Shown piece after piece: positions 1 through 11,274 of a stretch of 64,000 nt of DNA (its first letter is position 1; the number at the start of each line of letters is the position of its first letter). The notes below the pieces were generated by a model. The model was not told the origin of the DNA. It worked only from the letters and a program-made list of their open reading frames with translations, and ran no database searches. The position numbers and the translations under genes were made by a program. The stretch spans positions 4,926,501 through 4,990,500 of the forward strand of contig JAVDOI010000005.1 of the NCBI GenBank assembly GCA_032191485.1, in the 5' to 3' direction. Source of the stretch: Leptoclinus maculatus. Its lineage: Eukaryota; Chordata; Actinopteri; Perciformes; Stichaeidae.

Positions 1-74
1 CAGAGAGTCAGAGAGACAGACAGAAAGTCAGACTGATAGATAAGAGAGAGAATGAAAGAGCGATAGACGGATAG
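1..74 (+). repeat. Block X, 3' part, type 1, cut by window start
   Basis: The window opens inside an X block (…AGTCAGAGAGACAGACAG…) that ends GATAGACGGATAG. It has the type-1 signature GATAGATAAGAG and GAGCGATAG. The next monomer then starts at TTGTGCCTCCAAGTTG. Confidence 0.9.
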
Positions 75-114
75 TTGTGCCTCCAAGTTGTGTGTGTACA
101 GACAGACAGACAGA

Positions 115-168
115 CCTAACAATGCCTCCAAGTCGTGTGTGTGTGTGTGTAGACAGACAGACAGACAG
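115..168 (+). repeat. Reference monomer (standard type)
   Basis: A representative unit, from one CCTAACAATGCC to the next. The core is followed by a CG dinucleotide, alternating TG, a TAGA linker and a CAGA tetranucleotide tract. Neighbouring units here start at about 115, 169, 210, 258, 314 and 361, giving periods of 54, 41, 48, 56 and 47 bp. The core length is constant; the TG and CAGA tract lengths vary. Confidence 0.9.
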
Positions 169-387
169 ACCTAACAATACCTCCAAGTCGTGTGTGTGTA
201 CAGACACAGACCTAACAATGCCTCCAAGTCGTGTGTGTGTGTGTGTACAGACAAACAGACCTAACAATGCCTCAAAGTCGTGTGTGTGTGTAGACAGACA
301 GACAGACAGACAGACCTAACAATGCCTCCAAGTTGTGCGTGTGTGTAGAAAGACAAACAGACCTAACAATAACTCCAAGTCGTGTCT

Positions 388-411
388 GTCTGTCTTTCTA
401 CACAGACAGAC
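388..411 (+). repeat. Inverted-tail monomer hairpin (reference example)
   Basis: In this monomer class, usually with the core variant AATAACTCCAAGTCG, the tail reads CTGTCTGTCTTTCTACACAGACAG instead of the usual GTGTAGAAAGACAGACAG. It is the reverse complement of the usual tail segment joined to CAGACAGAC. The result is a perfect 8-bp stem, GTCTGTCT / AGACAGAC, around the 8-nt loop TTCTACAC. The same hairpin recurs many times across both arrays, so one local inversion was fixed early and then amplified. Confidence 0.85.
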
Positions 412-752
412 CTAACGATGCCTCCAAGTCGTTTGTCTGTGTGTGTACAGACAGACAGACCTAACAATGCCTCCAAGTCGTGTGTGTGTGTAGACAGACA
501 GACAGACAGACCTAACAATGCCTCGAAGTCGTGTGTGTGTGTGTGTGTAGACAGACAGACAGACCTAACAATGCCTCCAAGTCGTGCGTGTGTGTAGAAA
601 GACAGGCAGACAGACAAACAGACCTAACAATAACTCCAAGTCGTGTCTGTCTGTCTCTCTACACAGACAGACCTAACAATTTCTCCAAGTCGTGTGTGTG
701 TGTGTGTACAGACAGACAGACCTAACAATGCCTCCAGGTCGTGTGTGTGTGT

Positions 753-788
<36 letters not shown>

Positions 789-1235
789 CTAACAATGCCT
801 CAGGTCGTGTGTGTGTACAGACACAGACCTAACAATGCCTCCAAGTTGTGTGTGTACAGACAGACAGACAGACAGACCTAACAATGCCTCCAAGTCGTGC
901 GTGTGTGCATGTGTGTAGAAAGACAGACAGACAGACTGACAGACCTAACAATAACTCCAAGTCGTGTATGTCTGTCTTTCTACACAGACAGACCTAACAA
1001 TGCCTCCAAGTCGTTTGTGCGTGTGTGTACAGACAGACAGACCTAACAATGCCTCCAAGTCGTGTGTGTGTGTGTAGACAGACAGACAGACCTAGCAATG
1101 CCTCCAAGTCGTGCGTGTGTGTAGAAAGACAGACAGACAGACCTAACAATGCCTCCAAGTCGTGCATGTGTGTGTACAGACAGACAGACAGACAGACCTA
1201 ACAATGCCTCCAAGTCGTGCGTGTGTGTGTACAGA

Positions 1236-1393
1236 CAGTCAGACAAAGAGAGTCAGGCAAAAAGTCAGAGAGACAGACAGAGTCAGACAGAGAGAGTCAG
1301 GCAGAGAGACAGACAAAGTCAGAGAGTCAGAGAGACAGACAGAAAGTCAGACTGATAGATAAGAGAGAGAATGAAAGAGCGATAGACGGATAG
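1236..1393 (+). repeat. Block X, type 1 (reference copy)
   Basis: A 158-bp non-monomeric block, very poor in T and rich in purines on the + strand. It is built of degenerate AGTCAG/CAGAGAG words and ends GATAGACGGATAG. It lacks the satellite core and the TG tract. Type 1 reads CAAAGAGAGTCAGGCAAAAA early and GATAGATAAGAG…GAGCGATAG late. It is always followed by a monomer beginning at GTGCCTCCAAGTTG or TTGCCTCCAAGTTG, so it replaces the CTAACAAT part of that core. The repeated motif suggests an ancient segment amplified with the satellite as one unit. Confidence 0.92.
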
Positions 1394-3379
1394 TTGTGCC
1401 TCCAAGTTGTGTGTGTACAGACAGACAGACAGACCTAACAATGCCTCCAAGTCGTGTGTGTGTGTGTGTAGACAGACAGACAGACAGACCTAACAATACC
1501 TCCAAGTCGTGTGTGTGTACAGACACAGACCTAACAATGCCTCCAAGTCGTGTGTGTGTGTGTGTACAGACAAACAGACCTAACAATGCCTCAAAGTCGT
1601 GTGTGTGTGTAGACAGACAGACAGACAGACCTAACAATGCCTCCAAGTCGTGTATGTCTGTCTTTCTACACAGACAGACCTAACAATGCCTCCAAGTCGT
1701 TTGTGCGTGTGTGTACAGACAGACAGACCTAACAATGCCTCCAAGTCGTGTGTGTGTGTGTAGACAGACAGACAGACCTAGCAATGCCTCCAAGTCGTGC
1801 GTGTGTGTAGAAAGACAGACAGACAGACAGACAGACCTAACAATGCCTCCAAGTCGTGCATGTGTGTGTACAGACAGACAGACAGACAGACCTAACAATG
1901 CCTCCAAGTCGTGCGTGTGTGTGTACAGACAGTCAGACAAAGAGAGTCAGGCAAAAAGTCAGAGAGACAGACAGAGTCAGACAGAGAGAGTCAGGCAGAG
2001 AGACAGACAAAGTCAGAGAGTCAGAGAGACAGACAGAAAGTCAGACTGATAGATAAGAGAGAGAATGAAAGAGCGATAGACGGATAGTTGTGCCTCCAAG
2101 TTGTGTGTGTACAGACAGACAGACAGACCTAACAATGCCTCCAAGTCGTGTGTGTGTGTGTGTAGACAGACAGACAGACAGACCTAACAATACCTCCAAG
2201 TCGTGTGTGTGTACAGACACAGACCTAACAATGCCTCCAAGTCGTGTGTGTGTGTGTGTACAGACAGACAGACCTAACAATGCCTCCAAGTTGTGCGTGT
2301 GTGTAGAAAGACAAACAGACCTAACAATAACTCCAAGTCGTGTCTGTCTGTCTTTCTACACAGACAGACCTAACGATGCCTCCAAGTCGTTTGTCTGTGT
2401 GTGTACAGACAGACAGACCTAACAATGCCTCCAAGTCGTGTGTGTGTGTAGACAGACAGACAGACAGACCTAACAATGCCTCCAAGTCGTGTGTGTGTGT
2501 GTGTGTAGACAGACAGACAGACCTAACAATGCCTCCAAGTCGTGTGTGTGTGTGTGTGTAGACAGACAGACAGACCTAACAATGCCTCCAAGTCGTGTGT
2601 GTGTGCATGTGTGTAGAAAGACAGACAGACAGACTGACAGACCTAACAATAACTCCAAGTCGTGTCTGTATGTCTGTCTGTCTTTCTACACAGACAGACC
2701 TAACAATGCCTCCAAGTTGTGTGTGTACAGACAAACAGAAAGACAGACAGACCTAACAATGCCTCCAAGTCGTGTGTGTGTTTGCGGGTCTGTAGAAAGA
2801 CAGATAAACAGACAGACAGACCTAACAATGCCTCCAAGTCGCGTGTGTTTGTGTAGACAGACAGACAGACCTAACAATACTTCAGGTCGTGTCTGTCTGT
2901 CTGTCTTTCTACACAGACAGACCTAACAATGCCTCGAAGTTGTGTGTGTGTACAGACAGACAGACAGACATACCTAGCAATGCCTCCAAGTTGTGTGTGT
3001 GTGTGTAGACAGACAGACAGACAGACCTAACAATGCCTCCAAGTCGTGCATGTGTGTGTGCAGACAGACAGACAGACCTAACAATGCCTCCAAGTCGTGC
3101 GTGTGTGTAGAAAGACAGAGAGACAGACAGACAGACCTAACAATGCCTCAGGTCGTGTCTGTCTGTCTGTCTGTCTTTCTACACAGACAGACCTAACAAT
3201 GCCTCGAAGTTGTGTGTGTGTACAGACAGACAGACAGACATACCTAGCAATGCCTCCAAGTTGTGTGTGTGTGTGTAGACAGACAGACAGACAGACCTAA
3301 CAATGCCTCCAAGTCGTGCATGTGTGTGTGCAGACAGACAGACAGACCTAACAATGCCTCCAAGTCGCGTGTGTGTGTG

Positions 3380-3412
<33 letters not shown>

Positions 3413-3600
3413 CTAACAATGCCTCCAAGTCGTGCGTGTGTGTAGAAAGACAGACAGACAGACAAACAGACCTAACAATTACTCCAAGTCGTGTCTGTCT
3501 GTCTCTCTACACAGACAGACCTAACAATTTCTCCAAGTCGTGTGTGTGTGTGTGTGTACAGACAGACAGACCTAACAATGCCTCCAGGTCGTGTGTGTGT

Positions 3601-3636
<36 letters not shown>

Positions 3637-3979
3637 CTAACAATGCCTCAGGTCGTGTCTGTCTGTCTGTCTGTCTTTCTACACAGACAGACCCAACAAT
3701 GCCTCCAAGTCGTGTGTGTGTACAGACACAGACTTAACAATGCCTCCAAGTTGTGTGTGTACAGACAGACAGACAGACAGACCTAACAATGCCTCCAAGT
3801 CGTGCGTGTGTGCATGTGTGTAGAAAGACAGACAGACTGACTGACAGACCTAACAATAACTCCAAGTCGTGTCTGTCTGTCTTTCTACCCAGACAGACCT
3901 AACAATGCCTCCAAGTCGTTTGTGCGTGTGTGTACAGACAGACAGACCTAACAATGCCTCCAAGTCGTGTGTGTGTGTG

Positions 3980-3980
<1 letters not shown>

Positions 3981-4032
<52 letters not shown>
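3981..4032 (+). repeat. (AGAC)13 microsatellite
   Basis: A 52-bp uninterrupted run in a monomer tail, followed by the core variant CTAACGATGCC. Confidence 0.93.
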
Positions 4033-4733
4033 CTAACGATGCCTCCAAGTCGTTTGTCTGTGTGTGTACAGACAGACAGACCTAACAATGCCTCCAAGTC
4101 GTGTGTGTGTGTAGACAGACAGACAGACAGACAGATCTAACAATGCCTCGAAGTCGTGTGTGTGTGTGTGTAGACAGACAGACAGACCTAACAATGCCTC
4201 CAAGTCGTGTGTGTGTGCATGTGTGTAGAAAGACAGACAGACAGACTGACAGACCTAACAATAACTCCAAGTCGTGTCTGTATGTCTGTCTGTCTTTCTA
4301 CACAGAAAGACCTAACAATGCCTCCAAGTTGTGTGTGTACAGACAAACAGAAAGACAGACAGACCTAACAATGCCTCCAAGTCGTGTGTGTGTTTGCGTG
4401 TCTGTAGAAAGACAGATAGACAGACAGACAGACCTAACAATGCCTCCAAGTCGCGTGTGTTTGTGTAGACAGACAGACAGACAGACCTAACAATGCCTCA
4501 GGTCATGTCTGTCTGTCTGTCTTTCTACACAGACAGACCTAACAATGCCTCGAAGTTGTGTGTGTGTACAGACAGACAGACAGACAGACCTAACAATGCC
4601 TCCAAGTTGTGTGTGTGTGTAGACAGACAGACAGACAGACCTAACAATGCCTCCAAGTCGTGCATGTGTGTGTGCAGACAGACAGACAGACCTAACAATG
4701 CCTCCAAGTCGTGTGTGTGTGTGTGTGTACAGA

Positions 4734-4889
4734 CAGTCAGACAGAGAGAGTCAGGCAGAAAGTCAGAGAGACAGACAGAGTCAGACAGAGAGAGTCAGGC
4801 AGAGAGATAGACAAAGTCAGAGTCAGAGAGACAGACAGAAAGTCAGACTGATAGAAAAGAGAGAGAATGAAAGAGAGATAGACGGATAG
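4734..4889 (+). repeat. Block X, type 2 (reference copy)
   Basis: Differs from type 1 by CAGAGAGAGTCAGGCAGAAA near its start, and by GATAGAAAAGAG and GAGAGATAG near its end. The differences are inherited together, so the two types are separate lineages, not random noise. Type 2 copies include 7759-7914, 19406-19559, 24245-24402, 33312-33469 and most copies after 41.9 kb. Confidence 0.9.
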
Positions 4890-5053
4890 TTGTGCCTCCA
4901 AGTTGTGTGTGTACAAACAGACAGACAGACAGACCTAACAATGCCTCCAAGTCGTGTGTGTGTGTGTAGACAGACAGACAGACAGACCTAACAATAACTC
5001 CAAGTCGTGTCTGTCTGTCTTTCTACAGAGACAGACCTAACAATGCCTCCAAG

Positions 5054-5089
<36 letters not shown>

Positions 5090-5256
5090 AGACAGACAGA
5101 CCTAACAATGCCTCCAATTCGTGTGTGTGTGTGTAGACAGACAGACAGACAAACAGACAGACCTAACAATGCCTCCAAGTCGTTTGTGTGTGTGTGGACA
5201 GACAGACAGACCTAACAAAGCCTCCAAGTCGTGTGTGTGTGTGCATGTGTGTAGAA

Positions 5257-5292
<36 letters not shown>

Positions 5293-5531
5293 CTAACAAT
5301 GCCTCAGGTCGTGTCTGTCTGTCTGTCTTTCTACACAGACAGACCTAACAATGCCTCGAAGTTGTGTGTGTGTACAGACAGACAGACAGACATACCTAGC
5401 AATGCCTCCAAGTTGTGTGTGTGTGTGTAGACAGACAGACAGACAGACCTAACAATGCCTCCAAGTCGTGCATGTGTGTGTGCAGACAGACAGACAGACC
5501 TAACAATGCCTCCAAGTCGCGTGTGTGTGTG

Positions 5532-5564
<33 letters not shown>

Positions 5565-6631
5565 CTAACAATGCCTCCAAGTCGTGCGTGTGTGTAGAAA
5601 GACAGACAGACAGACAAACAGACCTAACAATAACTCCAAGTCGTGTCTGTCTGTCTTTCTACACAGACAGACCTAACGATGCCTCCAAGTCGTTTGTCTG
5701 TGTGTGTACAGACAGACAGACCTAACAATGCCTCCAAGTCGTGTGTGTGTGTAGACAGACAGACAGACAGACCTAACAATGCCTCGAAGTCGTGTGTGTG
5801 TGTGTGTGTAGACAGACAGACAGACCTAACAATGCCTCCAAGTCGTGTGTGTGTGTGTGTGTAGACAGACAGACAGACCTAACAATGCCTCCAAGTCGTG
5901 TGTGTGTGCATGTGTGTAGAAAGACAGACAGACAGACTGACAGACCTAACAATAACTCCAAGTCGTGTCTGTATGTCTGTCTGTCTTTCTACACAGACAG
6001 ACCTAACAATGCCTCCAAGTTGTGTGTGTACAGACAAACAGAAAGACAGACAGACCTAACAATGTCTCCAAGTCGTTTGTGTGTTTGCGGGTCTGTAGAA
6101 AGACAGATAGACAGACAGACAGACCTAACAATGCCTCCAAGTCGCGTGTGTTTGTGTAGACAGACAGACAGACCAAACAATGCCTCAGGTCGTGTCTGTC
6201 TGTCTGTCTGTCTTTCTACACAGACAGACCTAACAATGCCTCGAAGTTGTGTGTGTGTACAGACAGACAGACAGACATACCTAGCAATGCCTCCAAGTTG
6301 TGTGTGTGTGTGTAGACAGACAGACAGACAGACCTAACAATGCCTCCAAGTCGTGCATGTGTGTGTGCAGACAGACAGACAGACCTAACAATGCCTCCAA
6401 GTCGCGTGTGTGTGTGTAGACAGACAGACAGACAGACAGACCTAACAATGCCTCCAAGTCGTGCGTGTGTGTAGAAAGACAGACAGACAGACAAACAGAC
6501 CTAACAATAACTCCAAGTCGTGTCTGTCTGTCTCTCTACACAGACAGACCTAACAATTTCTCCAAGTCGTGTGTGTGTGTGTGTGTACAGACAGACAGAC
6601 CTAACAATGCCTCCAGGTCGTGTGTGTGTGT

Positions 6632-6667
<36 letters not shown>

Positions 6668-7010
6668 CTAACAATGCCTCAGGTCGTGTCTGTCTGTCTG
6701 TCTGTCTTTCTACACAGACAGACCCAACAATGCCTCCAAGTCGTGTGTGTGTACAGACACAGACTTAACAATGCCTCCAAGTTGTGTGTGTACAGACAGA
6801 CAGACAGACAGACCTAACAATGCCTCCAAGTCGTGCGTGTGTGCATGTGTGTAGAAAGACAGACAGACTGACTGACAGACCTAACAATAACTCCAAGTCG
6901 TGTCTGTCTGTCTTTCTTCCCAGACAGACCTAACAATGCCTCCAAGTCGTTTGTGCGTGTGTGTACAGACAGACAGACCTAACAATGCCTCCAAGTCGTG
7001 TGTGTGTGTG

Positions 7011-7055
<45 letters not shown>

Positions 7056-8078
7056 CTAACGATGCCTCCAAGTCGTTTGTCTGTGTGTGTACAGACAGAC
7101 AGACCTAACAATGCCTCCAAGTCGTGTGTGTGTGTAGACAGACAGACAGACAGACAGATCTAACAATGCCTCGAAGTCGTGTGTGTGTGTGTGTGTAGAC
7201 AGACAGACAGACCTAACAATGCCTCCAAGTCGTGTGTGTGTGCATGTGTGTAGAAAGACAGACAGACAGACTGACAGACCTAACAATAACTCCAAGTCGT
7301 GTCTGTATGTCTGTCTGTCTTTCTACACAGAAAGACCTAACAATGCCTCCAAGTTGTGTGTGTACAGACAAACAGAAAGACAGACAGACCTAACAATGCC
7401 TCCAAGTCGTGTGTGTGTTTGCGTGTCTGTAGAAAGACAGATAGACAGACAGACAGACCTAACAATGCCTCCAAGTCGCGTGTGTTTGTGTAGACAGACA
7501 GACAGACAAACCTCACAATGCCTCAGGTCATGTCTGTCTGTCTGTCTTTCTACACAGACAGACCTAACAATGCCTCGAAGTTGTGTGTGTGTACAGACAG
7601 ACAGACAGACAGACCTAACAATGCCTCCAAGTTGTGTGTGTGTGTAGACAGACAGACAGACAGACCTAACAATGCCTCCAAGTCGTGCATGTGTGTGTGC
7701 AGACAGACAGACAGACCTAACAATGCCTCCAAGTCGTGTGTGTGTGTGTGTGTACAGACAGTCAGACAGAGAGAGTCAGGCAGAAAGTCAGAGAGACAGA
7801 CAGAGTCAGACAGAGAGAGTCAGGCAGAGAGATAGACAAAGTCAGAGTCAGAGAGACAGACAGAAAGTCAGACTGATAGAAAAGAGAGAGAATGAAAGAG
7901 AGATAGACGGATAGTTGTGCCTCCAAGTTGTGTGTGTACAAACAGACAGACAGACAGACCTAACAATGCCTCCAAGTCGTGTGTGTGTGTGTAGACAGAC
8001 AGACAGACAGACCTAACAATAACTCCAAGTCGTGTCTGTCTGTCTTTCTACAGAGACAGACCTAACAATGCCTCCAAG

Positions 8079-8080
<2 letters not shown>

Positions 8081-8116
<36 letters not shown>
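8081..8116 (+). repeat. (GT)18 microsatellite
   Basis: Longest alternating GT run noted, 36 bp, inside a monomer. Its duplicate partner at 5056-5087 is (GT)16. Such tracts can adopt Z-DNA under negative supercoiling; that is a general property of the sequence, not something shown here. Confidence 0.93.
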
Positions 8117-8118
<2 letters not shown>

Positions 8119-8283
8119 AGACAGACAGACCTAACAATGCCTCCAATTCGTGTGTGTGTGTGTAGACAGACAGACAGACAAACAGACAGACCTAACAATG
8201 CCTCCAAGTCGTTTGTGTGTGTGGACAGACAGACAGACCTAACAAAGCCTCCAAGTCGTGTGTGTGTGTGCATGTGTGTAGAA

Positions 8284-8315
<32 letters not shown>

Positions 8316-9850
8316 CTAACAATGCCTCAGGTCGTGTCTGTCTGTCTGTCTTTCTACACAGACACAGACCTAACAATGCCTCGAAGTTGTGTGTGTGTAC
8401 AGACAGACAGACAGACAGACCTAACAATGCCTCCAAGTCGTGTGTGTGTGTAGACAGACAGACAGACCTAACAATGCCTCCAAGTTGTGTGTGTGTGCGT
8501 GTGTGTAGAAAGACAGACAGACAGACTGACAGACCCTAACAATAACTCCAAGTCGTGTCTGTCTGTCTGTCAGTCTGTCTTTCTACACAGACAGACCTAA
8601 CAATGCCTCCAGGTCGTGTCTGTCTGTCTGTCTTTCTACACAGACAGACCTAACAATGCCTCCAAGTCGTGTGTGTGTGTGTAGAAAGACAGACAGACAG
8701 ACAGACCTTACAATGCCTCCAGGTCGTGTCTGTATGTCTGTCTGTCTTTCTACACAGACAGACCTAGTGCCAGACAGACAGACAGACAAACCTAACAATA
8801 ACTCCAAGTCGTGTCTGTATGTCTGTCTGTCTTTCTACACAGACAGACCTAACAATGCCTCCAAGTTGTGTGTGTACAGACAAACAGAAAGACAGACAGA
8901 CCTAACAATGCCTCCAAGTCGTGTGTGTGTTTGCGTGTCTGTAGAAAGACAGATAGACAGACAGACAGACCTAACAATGCCTCCAAGTTGCGTGTGTTTG
9001 TGTAGACAGACAGACAGACCTAACAATGCCTCAGGTCGTGTCTGTCTGTCTGTCTTTCGACACAGACAGACCTAACAATGCCTCGAAGTTGTGTGTGTGT
9101 ACAGACAGACAGACCTAACAATGCCTCCAAGTCGTGTGTGTGTACAGACACAGACCTAACAATGCCTCCAAGTCGCGTGTGTGTACAGACAGACAGACCT
9201 AACAATGCCTCAGGTCGTGTCTGTCTGTCTGTCTTTCTACACAGACAGACCTAACAATGCCTCGAAGTTGTGTGTGTACAGACAGACAGACCTAACAAAG
9301 CCTCCAAGTCGTGTGTGTGTGCATGTGTGTAGAAAGACAGACAGACAGACAGACAGACCTAACAATGCCTCCAAGTCGTGTCTGTCTGTCTTTCTACACA
9401 GACAGACCTAACAATGCCTCCAAGTTGTGTGTGTACAGACAAACAGAAAGACAGACAGACCTAACAATGCCTCCAAGTCGTGTGTGTGTGCGTGTGTGTA
9501 GAAAGACAGACAGACAGACTGACAGACCCTAACAATAACTCCAAGTCGTGTCTGTCTGTCTGTCTGTACACACAGACAGACCTAACAATGCCTCCAGGTC
9601 GTGTCTGTCTGTCTGTCTTTCTACACAGACAGACCTAGTGCCAGACAGACAGACAGACAGACCTAACAATGCCTCCAAGTCGTGCGTGTGTGTAGAAAGA
9701 CAGACAGACAGACAAACAGACCTAACAATAACTCCAAGTCGTGTCTGTCTGTCTCTCTACACAGACAGACCTAACAATTTCTCCAAGTCGTGTGTGTGTG
9801 TGTGTACAGACAGACAGACCTAACAATGCCTCCAGGTCGTGTGTGTGTGT

Positions 9851-9882
<32 letters not shown>

Positions 9883-11274
9883 CTAACAATGCCTCAGGTC
9901 GTGTCTGTCTGTCTTTCTACACAGACAGACCCAACAATGCCTCCAAGTCGTGTGTGTGTACAGACACAGACCTAACAATGCCTCCAAGTTGTGTGTGTAC
10001 AGACAGACAGACAGACAGACCTAACAATGCCTCCAAGTCGTGCGTGTGTGCATGTGTGTAGAAAGACAGACAGACAGATTGACAGACCTAACAATAACTC
10101 CAAGTAGTGTATGTCTGTCTTTCTACACAGACAGACCTAACAATGCCTCCAAGTCGTGTGTGTGTGTGTAGACAGACAGACAGACCTAGCAATGCCTCCA
10201 AGTCGTGCGTGTGTGTAGAAAGACAGACAGACAGACAGACAGACAGACCTAACAATGCCTCCAAGTCGTGCATGTGTGTGTACAGACAGACAGACAGACA
10301 GACCTAACAATGCCTCCAAGTCGTGCGTGTGTGTGTACAGACAGTCAGACAAAGAGAGTCAGGCAAAAAGTCAGAGAGACAGACAGAGTCAGACAGAGAG
10401 AGTCAGGCAGAGAGACAGACAAAGTCAGAGAGTCAGAGAGACAGACAGAAAGTCAGACTGATAGATAAGAGAGAGAATGAAAGAGCGATAGACGGATAGT
10501 TGTGCCCCCAAGTTGTGTGTGTACAGACAAACAGAAAGACAGACAGACCTAACAATGCCTCCAAGTCGTGTGTGTGTTTGCGGGTCTGTAGAAAGACAGA
10601 TAGACAGACAGACAGACCTAACAATGCCTCCAAGTCGCGTGTGTTTGTGTAGACAGACAGACAGACCTAACAATGCCTCAGGTCGTGTCTGTCTGTCTGT
10701 CTTTCTACACAGACAGACCTAACAATGCCTCGAAGTTGTGTGTGTGTACAGACAGACAGACAGACATACCTAGCAATGCCTCCAAGTTGTGTGTGTGTGT
10801 GTAGACAGACAGACAGACAGACCTAACAATGCCTCCAAGTCGTGCATGTGTGTGTGCAGACAGACAGACAGACCTAACAATGCCTCCAAGTCGCGTGTGT
10901 GTGTGTAGACAGACAGACAGATAGACATACCTAGCAATGCCTCAAAGTTGTGTGTGTGTGTGTAGACAGACAGACAGACAGACCTAACAATGCCTCCAAG
11001 TCGTGCATGTGTGTGTGCAGACAGACAGAAAGACCTAACAATGCCTCCAAGTCGTGTGTGTGTGTAGACAGACAGACCTAACAATGCCTCCAAGTCGTGT
11101 GTGTGTGCGTGTGTGTAGAAAGACAGACAGACAGACTGACAGACCCTAACAATAACTCCAAGTCGTGTCTGTCTGTCTGTCTGTCTTTCTACACAGACAG
11201 ACCTAACAATGCCTCCAGGTCATGTCTGTCTGTCTGTCTTTCTACACAGACAGACCTAACAATGCCTCCAAGTC

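Larger units (their letters stand above)
3430..8350 (+). repeat. Tandem duplication of about 3.03 kb (two copies)
   Basis: Monomer order around 3.43-5.33 kb recurs at about 6.46-8.35 kb. X-block ends at 4889 and 7914 are 3025 bp apart. Flanking variants (CAGAAAGACC, the long GT tract, GTGGACAGACAG) occur in the same order in both copies. The long GT tract is (GT)16 in copy 1 (5056-5087) and (GT)18 in copy 2 (8081-8116), so microsatellite length has changed since duplication. An adjoining segment at 2.34-3.0 kb matches 5.64-6.3 kb with a 3303-bp offset. Edges are approximate. Confidence 0.75.

Noticed and set aside
115..400. Telomere-type repeat
   Set aside because: CCTAAC within the core resembles part of CCCTAA, but it occurs once per monomer and never in tandem.
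1236..1393. CENP-B box in block X or the monomer
   Set aside because: No match to the TTCG…A…CGGG pattern was seen, so there is no sequence evidence for a centromeric role.
1..2100. CRISPR array
   Set aside because: Constant cores separated by variable sequence look CRISPR-like at a glance. However, the 'spacers' are all TG/CAGA microsatellites, the cores vary, no cas genes exist, and the DNA appears eukaryotic.
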